Assembly (NCBI GenBank): GCA_900547025.1
Contig: UREZ01000062.1
Location: forward strand, 1-11,078
Reading direction: 5' to 3'
DNA from: an uncultured Collinsella sp.
Lineage (GTDB): Bacteria > Actinomycetota > Coriobacteriia > Coriobacteriales > Coriobacteriaceae
DNA: 11,078 nucleotides
The notes beneath the pieces were generated by a model. That model had not been told where the DNA came from, ran no database searches, and worked only from the letters and a program-made list of their open reading frames with translations. The translations under genes and the position numbers were made by a program. The first letter of the stretch is position 1. The number at the start of each line of letters is the position of its first letter. Positions 1 through 6,932 of the stretch are shown one piece after another.

Positions 1-1041
1 TCGCTCGGCGGCGGCGAGCGCCTCGATGACGGTGCCGAGCTGATCGCCCAGAAGGACGCCGTTGTAGGTGGAGTTGAAACCGATGCGGTGATCGGTCACG
101 CGGTCCTGGGGCTGGTTGTAGGTACGGATCTTCTCGGAACGGTTGCCGTGGCCGATCTGGCTCTGGCGCTCGGCACCGAGCTCGGCCTGCTGCTTCTCGA
201 GTTCCATCTCGTACAGACGGGCGCGCAGCATCTGCATGCAGACCTCGCGGTTCTGGATCTGGGAACGCTGCTCCTGCGACTGCACCACGGTGTTGGTGGG
301 CAGGTGGGTGATGCGCACGGCGGAGTAGGTGGTGTTAACGCACTGACCGCCAGGGCCGGAGGCGCAGTAGGTGTCGATGCGCAGGTCGGACTGGTTGATC
401 TGGACGTCGATCTCCTCGGCCTCGGGAAGTACGGCGACGGTAGCCGTGGAGGTCTGAATGCGGCCCTGGGACTCGGTCTTGGGAACGCGCTGGACGCGGT
501 GCACGCCGGACTCGAACTTCATGACGGAGTAGACGCGGTCGCCCTCGACCTTGAACTCGATGGACTTAAAGCCACCGGCCTCGCTGGGGCTGGAATCGAG
601 CACGGTAGTCTTCCAGCCGCGCGACTCGCAAAAGCGCTGGTACATCTTGTACAGATCGCCGGCGAAAATGGCCGCCTCGTCGCCACCGGCGGCGGAGCGG
701 ATCTCGACGATGGTGTTCTTGTCGTCGTTGGGGTCGCTCGGGATGAGCATGTACTTGATGTCTTCCTCGAGCTGGGGAAGCTTGGCCTCGTTTTCGGAGA
801 TGTCCATCTGGAGCATCTCCTTCTCATCGGCATCGGTGGTATCGTGCAGCATTTCCTTGGCAGCCTCGATGTCATCGAGCGCGCCGATGTACTCGCGCGA
901 GGCGGCAATGAGGTCGGACTGGTGCGCGTACTCCTTGTTGAGACGCGTGAACTCCTTGATATCGGAGGCGACGGCCGGGTCGGAAAGCTTCTTCTCGAGC
1001 TCCTCGTAGGCCTTGATGATCTTTTCGAGCTTGTCGCGCAT
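1..1041 (-). CDS. prfA: Peptide chain release factor 1 (RF1), C-terminus cut by window edge
   Basis: RF1 recognises UAA and UAG in the ribosomal A site and triggers hydrolysis of peptidyl-tRNA. The frame from ATG at 1041 stays open to base 1, giving 347 residues; the family is about 355-360, so roughly ten C-terminal residues are missing. The codon-recognition tripeptide reads P-K-T (residues 187-189, in HRVQRVPKTESQGRI), the PxT form typical of RF1 rather than the SPF of RF2. The catalytic GGQ is at 231-233 in ASGPGGQCVNTTYSAVRITH. The C-terminal signature RSEKIRTYNQPQDRVTDHRI (301-320) is also present. The start has a strong Shine-Dalgarno, AAAGGAG at 1048-1054, six bases away. Odd points: residues 234 (C) and 239 (Y), next to GGQ, differ from the usual H and D. 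In many bacteria prmC, which methylates the GGQ glutamine, follows prfA; it would lie beyond the left edge. Confidence 0.97.
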   Translation of the reverse strand, partial: MRDKLEKIIKAYEELEKKLSDPAVASDIKEFTRLNKEYAHQSDLIAASREYIGALDDIEAAKEMLHDTTDADEKEMLQMDISENEAKLPQLEEDIKYMLIPSDPNDDKNTIVEIRSAAGGDEAAIFAGDLYKMYQRFCESRGWKTTVLDSSPSEAGGFKSIEFKVEGDRVYSVMKFESGVHRVQRVPKTESQGRIQTSTATVAVLPEAEEIDVQINQSDLRIDTYCASGPGGQCVNTTYSAVRITHLPTNTVVQSQEQRSQIQNREVCMQMLRARLYEMELEKQQAELGAERQSQIGHGNRSEKIRTYNQPQDRVTDHRIGFNSTYNGVLLGDQLGTVIEALAAAER

Positions 1042-1235
1042 GACGGACTCCTTTATATGCGTGAAGGCGAAAATCGGCAGAATTGATGGGGCGCGGGGCG
1101 CCGCTGCGGGGGTAAGTCCAGCTAGAGCATGTCGATCTTCAGATACATGCGCATCCCTTCGCGTATGGGGTACATAGTTGCGGTCTAACCCATATATGAT
1201 AGCGTGCGCAGGCAGACCTGCATATAACCCGCACG
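1042..1235. other. prfA upstream intergenic region
   Basis: These bases separate prfA from the peptidase 3' end and hold the prfA leader. I see no gene here. A possible minus-strand -10 box, TATCAT, occupies 1196-1201, but no good -35 lies at the expected distance, so a prfA promoter here is only tentative. A GC-rich segment around 1088-1110 could fold but has no U-tract. Because the hairpin at 1236-1270 has no U-tract either, read-through from the peptidase operon into prfA cannot be excluded. Confidence 0.35.
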
Positions 1236-1270
1236 GAATCCGACAAAGGGACAGTCCCTTTGTCGGATTC
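1236..1270. repeat. Palindromic repeat, copy A (perfect 17-bp arms)
   Basis: The left arm (1236-1252) and right arm (1254-1270) are perfect reverse complements separated by the single base 1253. The core is CAAAGGGAC-A-GTCCCTTTG, and the outer arms are GAATCCGA and TCGGATTC. The last base of the M20 peptidase stop codon (TAG, 1272-1270 on the minus strand) is the first base of the element, so the hairpin begins directly at the gene end. No T-run follows on either strand, so it is not a standard intrinsic terminator. It could stabilise the 3' end of the peptidase mRNA or be a dispersed REP-like element. Related copies are at 2704, 7878 and 9355. Confidence 0.9.
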
Positions 1271-2685
1271 TAAAGCGTATGGAGTAGGGCGATGAGGAAG
1301 CGAACACCCTGGAGGTAGGCGCGGCGGGTGATGCGCTCGTTGGTGCCGTGGACGCCTCGGTCGCACTCGTCATCATCGACCACAAAGGCCGAGAAGCGAA
1401 TGCACTCAGGGCAAATGTGCTGGTAGTTGGCAGCGTCGGTCGCACCGATCACGGTCGAGGGCACAATTGCCACTGGCTCGAATGATCCGTTTTCCTCCAT
1501 CCCCTTTGGATCACGGAAATAGCGGACGGCGATGGAGCGAACCGCCTCGAGACCGGGACCACCGATGCGCGGGGACGGCGAGGGTTCGGAGCTGCCGGGG
1601 CCCAGCTCCACTTCGACACGACCGGCAAGGTCCGCCCCGGCAACCGCCTCACGGCAGCGCGCCACAACGTCGGCCACGCTCGTGCCCTCGAGCATGCGGA
1701 AGTTAATGTTGGCCCACATATCCTGCGGCATTACGTTGGCGCCGGTGCTGCCACCCTCGATCTGCGTGGGCGCGCAGGTGGTCGTCACCAGCGGATAGAG
1801 CTTTTTGCTGGCGAGGCAATCGCGGACAATGGCATCCCCGTTGGCGGCAATTTCATCGGCCGTGTAGAGCCCCAACTCGACGAGTTGGGCGGCAAGCAAG
1901 TCGGTCACGCGCGTCGGCCACTCGATATCGCAGATTGCGGTGATGGCACGGCTGAGCACCTCGAGTGAAGTGCCCCCGTAGGGGTTGGAGGAATGCCCGC
2001 CCTCGCTACGCGTCCTCAACACGATATCGGCATAGCCCTTCTCGGCAAGATCGGCATGCATAAGCCAACCCGCACCTGCGCCATACTCGGCAGCCGAAAC
2101 GATACGATAGTCACCCTCGTCGATCAGGTACTCAAGCTCAACGCCACGCTCCTCGAGCGCGCGACCAATGGCACCCGCGCCGTACTGCGTGGTCTCCTCA
2201 TCCTGGCCAAAGGCCAGCAGCAGGGTTCGTTCGTGTTGCCAGCCGTGCGCCAGCGCATACTCAACCGCCTCCAGGATGCCCGCAACCTGGTCTTTCATAT
2301 CGATGGCGCCGCGACCCCAAATATAGGTGTCGTCCACGTGCCCGCTAAAGGGATCGTACGTCCAGTCTGTCTGGGTGCCCGGCACCACGGGGACCACGTC
2401 CATGTGACCCATGAGCATGACCGGCTTGAGGGCGGGGTCGGTGCCGGCAAGCGTCACGAGCAGCGAATGGTCGATGAGCTCGACCTCGCCCGCCGCAAAC
2501 ACGCGCGGCCAGGCCTGCTGCATATAGGCGCGCAGGTCGGCAAACGCCTGCCAATCCACCGTCTGAGCATCCATGCTCGAAATCGTCGGAAACGACAGCA
2601 CGCGGCCCAGGCGCTCGCACGCGCCGACCTCATCGATATCGGCAAAATCATCCTCGTGCGCAAAGAAGCGCCAAACCTCGGCCAT
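1270..2685 (-). CDS. M20 family metallopeptidase (carboxypeptidase/deacylase-like)
   Basis: M20 enzymes are cytoplasmic two-zinc hydrolases that cleave peptide or N-acyl amide bonds. The metal and catalytic residues all appear in order, numbered from the ATG at 2685: H94 and D96 in LMGHMDVVPV, the bridging D129 in WGRGAIDMKDQ, E163/E164 in FGQDEETTQYGAG, D189 in LIDEGD, and H446 in GVHGTNERI. The lid/dimerisation domain contains SEGGHSSNPYGG (H231). At 471 residues it matches the long M20 branch of carboxypeptidase S/PM20D1-like proteins. A frame extension to TTG at 2697 exists, but ATG 2685 is preferred because GGAGG (2691-2695) lies five bases upstream. It follows the ABC importer ATPase gene after 57 bases and is probably transcribed with it, so a role in cleaving an imported substrate is inferred. 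The exact substrate cannot be read from the sequence. The stop is TAG. Confidence 0.92.
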   Translation of the reverse strand: MAEVWRFFAHEDDFADIDEVGACERLGRVLSFPTISSMDAQTVDWQAFADLRAYMQQAWPRVFAAGEVELIDHSLLVTLAGTDPALKPVMLMGHMDVVPVVPGTQTDWTYDPFSGHVDDTYIWGRGAIDMKDQVAGILEAVEYALAHGWQHERTLLLAFGQDEETTQYGAGAIGRALEERGVELEYLIDEGDYRIVSAAEYGAGAGWLMHADLAEKGYADIVLRTRSEGGHSSNPYGGTSLEVLSRAITAICDIEWPTRVTDLLAAQLVELGLYTADEIAANGDAIVRDCLASKKLYPLVTTTCAPTQIEGGSTGANVMPQDMWANINFRMLEGTSVADVVARCREAVAGADLAGRVEVELGPGSSEPSPSPRIGGPGLEAVRSIAVRYFRDPKGMEENGSFEPVAIVPSTVIGATDAANYQHICPECIRFSAFVVDDDECDRGVHGTNERITRRAYLQGVRFLIALLHTL

Positions 2686-2703
2686 GCCTTCCTCCAAAAA
2701 CAG

Positions 2704-2732
2704 CGTGGCAAAGAGGCGGTCCCTTTGCCACG
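2704..2732. repeat. Palindromic repeat, copy B (between ATPase and peptidase genes)
   Basis: The 10-bp arms CGTGGCAAAG (2704-2713) and CTTTGCCACG (2723-2732) pair perfectly around a nine-base loop. The 19-base core matches the core of copy A at 16 of 19 positions, while the outer arms (CGTGGC/GCCACG) are unrelated to those of copy A. It starts ten bases after the ATPase stop codon. On the minus strand the hairpin is followed by CTG and then TTTTT (2700-2696), just before the peptidase ribosome binding site. It could therefore act as a leaky terminator that lowers peptidase expression relative to the transporter. Confidence 0.8.
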
Positions 2733-2742
2733 TCCACTTGCA

Positions 2743-3528
2743 TTATTTGTCGTTGAGATAACGCGAGAGGAACTCGCGGGTGCGCTGGTGCTTGGGGTTG
2801 CCGAAGAGCTCGGCCGGCACGGCATCCTCGAGCACCACGCCCTTGTCCATAAAGACCACGCGGTCTGACACCGTGCGGGCAAAGGCCATCTCGTGCGTGA
2901 CGACGACCATGGTCATGCCGTCGGCAGCGAGCTTGCGCATGACCTCGAGCACCTCTCCCACGATCTCGGGGTCGAGAGCGGAGGTCGGCTCGTCGAACAG
3001 CATGATCTGCGGATTCATGCACAGGGCGCGGGCGATGGCCACGCGCTGTTTTTGACCACCGGACAGGCGACCCACGGCGGCATGCGCGAACTTTTCGAGT
3101 CCCACGCTCGTCAGATGCTCTATCGCAATTTTTTCAGCCTCGGCCTTGCTCATCTTTTTGAGCGTGACGGGCGCGAGCGTGCAGTTGTCGAGCACGTCCA
3201 TGTTGTTGAACAGGTTAAAGCCCTGGAACACCATGCCGATGTCCTCACGCAGCTTGTTAATGTTGCAGCGCTCGGCCGTGAGGTCCTGGCCGTGAAACCA
3301 GATGTGGCCCGCGTCCGGGGTCTCGAGCAGGTTGAGGCAGCGCAGAAAGGTCGATTTGCCCGAACCCGAAGCGCCGATAATGGTAACGACCTCGCCAGGA
3401 TTGACGGACAAGTCGATGCCCTTGAGCACCTCGAGCGAGCCGAAGCTCTTGCGCAGGCCCTCGACGCGGATGAGCGGCTCATTGGTCTGTGCGGCGGCCG
3501 CGGTGCCGGTGGTAGTGGTATCTGCCAT
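2743..3528 (-). CDS. Polar amino acid ABC transporter, ATP-binding protein (GlnQ/HisP type)
   Basis: This is the cytoplasmic ATPase that drives the importer whose permease and binding protein are encoded just upstream. In the 261-residue product the Walker A motif GASGSGKST is at 52-60, the Q-loop glutamine is Q102, the ABC signature LSGGQKQR starts at 155, Walker B IMLFDEPTSALD starts at 175, and the H-loop histidine is H212 in VTHEM. Length and motif context fit the PAAT family, with strong resemblance to GlnQ-like subunits. ATG 3528 is chosen because GAGGAG (3536-3541) lies seven bases upstream; a longer frame to 3603 would overlap the permease gene end and add a basic, non-conserved leader. 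The gap to the permease stop is 22 bases, so co-transcription is very likely. The first 17 residues are a Thr/Ala-rich tail of no known role. The stop is TAA. Confidence 0.96.
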   Translation of the reverse strand: MADTTTTGTAAAAQTNEPLIRVEGLRKSFGSLEVLKGIDLSVNPGEVVTIIGASGSGKSTFLRCLNLLETPDAGHIWFHGQDLTAERCNINKLREDIGMVFQGFNLFNNMDVLDNCTLAPVTLKKMSKAEAEKIAIEHLTSVGLEKFAHAAVGRLSGGQKQRVAIARALCMNPQIMLFDEPTSALDPEIVGEVLEVMRKLAADGMTMVVVTHEMAFARTVSDRVVFMDKGVVLEDAVPAELFGNPKHQRTREFLSRYLNDK

Positions 3529-3550
3529 GATGATTCTCCTCGTCTTGCGC

Positions 3551-4699
3551 CTAGTTGGAGCTGGGCAGCGTTGCCGGAGCCTCGGCGCCGAGCTTTTTGC
3601 CAAAGGCCTCGAGCAGGCGGCTCGCCACGAGCGTCAGGATCAGGTAGACCACGAGCGCCACGCAGTAGACCTCCATCTGGCGGTAGTACACGCCGGCGAC
3701 GGTGGTGGTGGCGTACATGAGGTCAAACACGCCGATGACCGAGAGCACCGACGAATCCTTGATGTTGATGATGAGCTCGTTGGTGAGCGCCGGAATCGCG
3801 TTTTTAATACCCTGGGGGAACACGACCTTGCGCATAGCCTGCCACTGCGACAGGCCCAGCGAGCGCGCCGCCTCGGCCTGGCCGGGATCGATGGACTCGA
3901 TGCCGCCGCGCAGGACCTCCATCATGTAGGCGGTAGAGTTGAGCGAGATGGTGACGAGGCCGGCGGTAAAGGTACTCCAGATCTGGTTGGCCTGGGCGGT
4001 CTCAAAGCCCATGCCGCGCAAAACGGTGAAGCCCGCGTAATAGATGAGCAGGCCCTGAACCATCATGGGCGTACCGCGCACGATGGTGGAGTAGATGGTC
4101 GCAAAGCCGCGGCCGATACTCTTAAAGAAGCGTACCAGGTCGTTGTCCACGCGGTCGAACGTCTGAATGCGCAGGAACACAAAGAGCAGCGCCAGGAAAA
4201 AGGCGATGACGGTACCGAAGGTCGCAAGTGCGATGGTGATCTCGATGCCGCGGATAAAGAAGTCGCCGCTCTTGTAGGTCATGTAGACCAGGCTCGACAA
4301 AAAGTCGCTGGGGTTGGAGTCCGAGACAATGCTCACCTGCACCAGGTCGATAAATGACATGACGCAACGGTCGACAAAGAAGATCGCCGCAATAGCAACG
4401 ACGACGTAGCTGCCCAGGCGCGCGCCGCGGCGGAAACGCTCGGATGCGAACGGCGACGTTTCGCGATAGTCGTTCCAATGCATGAGCTTGGTGACCAGCG
4501 CCGACGCCGACACGACGAGCCAAGCCCAAAGGATTGCCCAGAGGCAGTCTTGGAAGATACCGGTGGGGGCCAAGAAGCTCATCGGCGTGGGGTTGCGCTG
4601 GCTAAACGCTAGGCCGAGCGCCGCGATGACGCTCGTGCCCAGGTATACATAACGGTGGTCGGCCTTGATGAAGGAGGCCAGACGATTGATGGTTTTCAT
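3551..4699 (-). CDS. Polar amino acid ABC transporter, permease (HisM/GlnP type) with N-terminal extension
   Basis: This is the integral membrane subunit of the importer. The C-terminal part (about 145-370) is a standard PAAT permease domain. Its ATPase-contacting EAA loop lies at about 265-296 and includes EAARSLGLSQWQAMRKVVFP. The phrases STIVRGTPMMVQGLLIYY (204-221) and NELIINIKDSSVLSVIGV (307-324) are also typical of the family. At 382 residues it is much longer than the usual 215-250. The extra N-terminal part contains about three hydrophobic segments (near 17-32, 49-70 and 97-113) joined by charged loops. ATG 4699 is supported by AGGGAGG at 4704-4710, which overlaps the stop codon of the binding-protein gene; only nine bases separate the two genes. 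One permease gene is present, so the transporter is probably a homodimer. The stop is TAG. Confidence 0.94.
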   Translation of the reverse strand: MKTINRLASFIKADHRYVYLGTSVIAALGLAFSQRNPTPMSFLAPTGIFQDCLWAILWAWLVVSASALVTKLMHWNDYRETSPFASERFRRGARLGSYVVVAIAAIFFVDRCVMSFIDLVQVSIVSDSNPSDFLSSLVYMTYKSGDFFIRGIEITIALATFGTVIAFFLALLFVFLRIQTFDRVDNDLVRFFKSIGRGFATIYSTIVRGTPMMVQGLLIYYAGFTVLRGMGFETAQANQIWSTFTAGLVTISLNSTAYMMEVLRGGIESIDPGQAEAARSLGLSQWQAMRKVVFPQGIKNAIPALTNELIINIKDSSVLSVIGVFDLMYATTTVAGVYYRQMEVYCVALVVYLILTLVASRLLEAFGKKLGAEAPATLPSSN

Positions 4700-4708
4700 G
4701 CTGCCTCC

Positions 4709-5635
4709 CTATGCCGGCTGACGATCGAGGCACGCGTCCCACATTTGGTCGCGTTCCTCTTGGCTGACGCCCTTGAGCGTCTTGTCGATGAGCTTAAGCA
4801 GCTTATCCGAGCCCTTGCGGCAGCCGACGTTTGCCGTGACCTCCTGCTTAAAGCCCTCGCCCTCGGCAAATTGAATCGGCACGATACCCGGGTTTTGGGC
4901 CATATAGCCCTTCTCGTTCTCGGTGTTGTAGGTCACGGCGTCGCACGTGCCCTGCAGCAGATTCGAGAACACCGTGGGGACGGAGTCAACCGGGTTCTTG
5001 TGCACAACGCCCGGGATCTCGTCGATGACGGTATCGAGCATGGTGTCCTTTTGGCCGAGTACCGTGGCACCGCTAAAGTCGCTGAGCTTGGTCGCGTTTT
5101 GGTAGGGCGAGCCCTCTTTTACGAACAGGCCAAAGTAGCCAATGAAGTACGGGTCGGAGAAGCCGACGGACTCTTCGCGCTCGGGCGTGGCGCTCATACC
5201 GGCGATGATGAGGTCGATCTGGCCGTTGTTGAGCGAATCGATGAGGCCCGAGAAGCTCTGCTTGACGGCAACGGGCTCGCCACCGAGGGCCTTGCAGACG
5301 ATCTTGGCGATCTGCACGTCGTAGCCATCGGCATAGGCGCCCTGCACGTTGTCGATGGGGATGGTGTACTCACTGGCTTCGGAAACCTGCCAGTTGTACG
5401 GGGCGTAGGCCGCCTCCATACCAATGCGGATCTTGTCCTTGCCGATCACGGAATCGGACAGGTCGTCGCGACCGCCGCCCGTCGTGGGCTGAACCACCTT
5501 GAGCGTGGACGGGCGCTGACAGCCGGCGAGCGCGCCGGCGACGACGGAAGCGCTCGCAGCGAGAGCGCTACCCAAAAAGATGCGACGGCTGCATACCGGC
5601 TGGGTCTGCATGCCGCGCTGTTGCCGAGGTTGCAT
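4709..5635 (-). CDS. Amino acid ABC transporter, substrate-binding lipoprotein (SBP_bac_3) with Tat-like signal
   Basis: This is the extracellular receptor of the importer, tethered to the membrane by lipid. The N-terminus holds SRRIFLG (16-22), close to the twin-arginine consensus S/T-R-R-x-F-L-K. A hydrophobic stretch and a lipobox LAGC follow, with the lipidated cysteine at C39. The mature part is a SBP_bac_3 domain with GYDVQIAKIVCKALGG (104-119) and NNGQIDLIIAGMSATPERE (136-154); R153 is at the position that binds the ligand alpha-carboxylate in this family. Where most amino acid receptors have an Asp that holds the alpha-amino group (a D-A-V-V-T-D-like segment), this one reads CDAVTYNTEN, putting N237 there, so an atypical ligand is possible. 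ATG 5635 has AGGGAAGG (5642-5649) six bases upstream. It is the first gene of the transporter-peptidase run. The stop is TAG. Confidence 0.94.
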   Translation of the reverse strand: MQPRQQRGMQTQPVCSRRIFLGSALAASASVVAGALAGCQRPSTLKVVQPTTGGGRDDLSDSVIGKDKIRIGMEAAYAPYNWQVSEASEYTIPIDNVQGAYADGYDVQIAKIVCKALGGEPVAVKQSFSGLIDSLNNGQIDLIIAGMSATPEREESVGFSDPYFIGYFGLFVKEGSPYQNATKLSDFSGATVLGQKDTMLDTVIDEIPGVVHKNPVDSVPTVFSNLLQGTCDAVTYNTENEKGYMAQNPGIVPIQFAEGEGFKQEVTANVGCRKGSDKLLKLIDKTLKGVSQEERDQMWDACLDRQPA

Positions 5636-5717
5636 CTGGTGCCTTCCCTATTTTGCGTTACTGACAATAAGACAGGATATACGCCCGCAACCAGCAGCGC
5701 GGCATGTGCGCGAAAAA

Positions 5718-5747
5718 TTAATAGACACACGAGGACGATTGGCGCAA
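5718..5747 (-). promoter_or_regulatory. Candidate promoter of the transporter-peptidase operon
   Basis: On the minus strand, TTGCGC (5747-5742) and TATTAA (5723-5718) are 18 bases apart, a weak match to a sigma-70 type promoter about 80 bases upstream of the binding-protein start. The -35 part overlaps the left arm of the repeat at 5739-5771. The match is only 3 of 6 and 4 of 6 to consensus, so this is tentative. Confidence 0.28.
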
Positions 5748-5771
5748 AGCAACCTGTCCCCCATGCACCAA
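5739..5771. repeat. Diverged palindromic repeat, copy F
   Basis: The arms TTGGCGCA (5739-5746) and TGCACCAA (5764-5771) pair with one G-T type mismatch. Inside lies CAAAGCAACCTGTCCCCC, which keeps the CAAAG...TGTCCC order of the core seen in copy A on the minus strand but has lost its inner self-complementarity. It may be a separate subfamily or a decayed copy. Unlike copies A to C, it does not follow a stop codon; it lies about 100 bases upstream of the binding-protein gene. Confidence 0.45.
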
Positions 5772-5846
5772 ACCCTTGACGGAAACGGCGACGCCGATGT
5801 TTTGGCAATGCCAGCGAGCGCCGCCCAGAGCGAACAAGTTGGCATG

Positions 5847-5888
5847 AAAAAGACAAGGCATAGACCTTCTGGTCATGCCTTGCCTTTT
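5847..5888 (-). terminator. Intrinsic terminator of the epimerase gene (possibly bidirectional)
   Basis: On the minus strand an AAAAGGCAAGGCATGACC arm pairs with GGTCTATGCCTTGTCTTTT around a short AGAA loop, with one mismatch and one bulge. The 3' side ends in a TTTTT run (5851-5847). It lies about 70 bases after the epimerase stop codon. The opposite side of the stem ends in CCTTTT on the plus strand, so it could also stop plus-strand transcripts, although no plus-strand gene precedes it. Confidence 0.8.
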
Positions 5889-5929
5889 GAATGACAAATT
5901 GTCGCTCTGGGTGGCGCGCAGCGTCGACC

Positions 5930-5958
5930 GGTCCGCCGTTCGTCAGAACGGCGGAACC
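5930..5958. other. GC-rich hairpin immediately after the epimerase stop codon
   Basis: CCGCCGTTC (5933-5941) and GAACGGCGG (5946-5954) form a perfect 9-bp stem around GTCA. It extends by GGT/ACC past a single bulged A. It begins two bases beyond the epimerase TAG on the minus strand and has no U-tract, so by itself it is unlikely to terminate. It may protect the mRNA 3' end upstream of the true terminator at 5847-5888. Confidence 0.5.
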
Positions 5959-5959
5959 T

Positions 5960-6853
5960 CTAGAGCAAGGTGACGCTAAAGCTACGTTTATCGATAGCGC
6001 CGGGAGCCAAGGTAATGGTGTTGACCTTGTGCTCAAAGACGTCATCCTCGGTGTCCATGGTGGTGTGGCCGGTCCAGGGCTCGAGCGCCACAAACGGGGC
6101 GTCGTTGGCGGCAGACCACACGCCGATGTACTTAAAGCCCTCAAAGTCGATCTTGACGCCGTGGCCCGACTTGCGGCCGCACAGCGTGAGCGTGGAGCCC
6201 GGGGTATCGGTGAACATGATGGCATCGTTATCGAAGCTGCGGTGCGTGATGGGCAGCACGTCCGAGTTATCGGGAGCCTTGTAACTGCCCTCGCACGTCA
6301 TAAGACCGTCGGGCGTGATGATGGGGGCCTCGTTGGTCCAAGCCTCGGTAAACGCCAGCTCGTAATCCTCGAACGCCTCATCCTCGGCACCGGGGGCGGG
6401 CACGTTAAATGCAGGGTGACCGCCCACCGAGAACGGCAGGTCCACGTCGCCGGTGTTGGTGACGGCAAAGGTCTGGGTAAGCGTGGCATCACCAGTCAGG
6501 GCATAGGTCATGTTGAGCTTAAAGTGGAAGGGGAAAGCCTTGAGCGACTCGGGCGTATCGGTGATCTCGTAGGTGACGGACGAGCCGTCCTCGGAGACCT
6601 CGACCAGCTTGTGTTCGACGATGCGCGCGAGTCCGTGGCGCGGCATCTCGCAGGTGCCGGCCGCAGACGTCGCTGTGTTGTTGCGCAGCGATCCCACGAT
6701 GGGGAACAGAATGGGCGCGTGTTTGCCCCAAAAGGCCGGGTCGCCCTGCCACAGATACTCGTTGCCGTCGAGGGCAAGGCTCGTGAGCTGGGCTCCCATG
6801 GAATCGATGGCCGCGGTGAGGCCGCCGCGCTTGATGGTGGTGACGGTGGACAT
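5960..6853 (-). CDS. Aldose 1-epimerase family protein (LacX/YeaD-like)
   Basis: These cytoplasmic beta-sandwich proteins interconvert alpha and beta anomers of aldoses or sugar phosphates; several family members have unproven substrates. Numbered from ATG 6853 (297 residues), the LacX-type signature NEYLWQGDPAFWGKHAPILF spans 31-50. The conserved histidines are H73 in PRHGLAR and H146 in VGGHPAFN, and the probable catalytic base is E258 in ALEPWTGHTT. Length fits the family. A longer frame to 6877 exists, but ATG 6853 has GGAGG (6861-6865) seven bases upstream and starts MSTVTTIKRGG, a normal N-terminus. It follows the unknown membrane-protein gene by 79 bases and may share its transcript. 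A hairpin and then an intrinsic terminator lie downstream. No sugar-catabolic genes are next to it, so the substrate is open. The stop is TAG. Confidence 0.92.
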   Translation of the reverse strand: MSTVTTIKRGGLTAAIDSMGAQLTSLALDGNEYLWQGDPAFWGKHAPILFPIVGSLRNNTATSAAGTCEMPRHGLARIVEHKLVEVSEDGSSVTYEITDTPESLKAFPFHFKLNMTYALTGDATLTQTFAVTNTGDVDLPFSVGGHPAFNVPAPGAEDEAFEDYELAFTEAWTNEAPIITPDGLMTCEGSYKAPDNSDVLPITHRSFDNDAIMFTDTPGSTLTLCGRKSGHGVKIDFEGFKYIGVWSAANDAPFVALEPWTGHTTMDTEDDVFEHKVNTITLAPGAIDKRSFSVTLL

Positions 6854-6932
6854 GCTACTTCCTCCAAAAGTAAACAACAGTGTTGAGGGCTATTGTGCCA
6901 CTCTTGGCGACACGGAGAGGCGGCAGGCGCAG

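Larger units (their letters stand above)
5636..5959. other. Gene-free region between binding-protein and epimerase genes
   Basis: This 324-base stretch contains no ORF I can support. From left to right it holds the leader and probable promoter of the transporter operon (5636-5747), a diverged palindromic repeat (5739-5771), a strong hairpin terminator for the epimerase gene (5847-5888), the short palindrome GACAA-A-TTGTC (5893-5903), and a GC-rich hairpin directly after the epimerase stop codon (5930-5958). Between 5772 and 5846 I see nothing recognisable. Confidence 0.6.

Noticed and set aside
88..1086. Long plus-strand open frame of 332 codons opposite prfA
   Set aside because: It is the antisense of a clearly conserved RF1 gene; its predicted product is a low-complexity Leu/Gly/Val/Asp-rich string, as expected from GC-rich codons read on the opposite strand.
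1122..1175. 17-residue minus-strand ORF upstream of prfA (MYPIREGMRMYLKIDML), a possible leader peptide
   Set aside because: There is no clear ribosome binding site for the first ATG and no attenuator-like paired hairpins; the only support is a GAAGGG before an internal ATG. It is too short to judge by codon use.
1236..1270. Copy A as a standard rho-independent terminator
   Set aside because: Neither strand has a T-run after the stem, so only a general 3'-end structure or repeat is supported.
1993..5779. Several plus-strand frames of 270-375 codons opposite the peptidase and ABC transporter genes
   Set aside because: All lie antisense to genes with complete catalytic or family motifs; they have no ribosome binding sites worth noting and show no recognisable domains.
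6870..6895. CAACA-G-TGTTG dyad upstream of the epimerase start as an operator
   Set aside because: Its arms are only five bases and no convincing promoter overlaps it; such short dyads are expected by chance.
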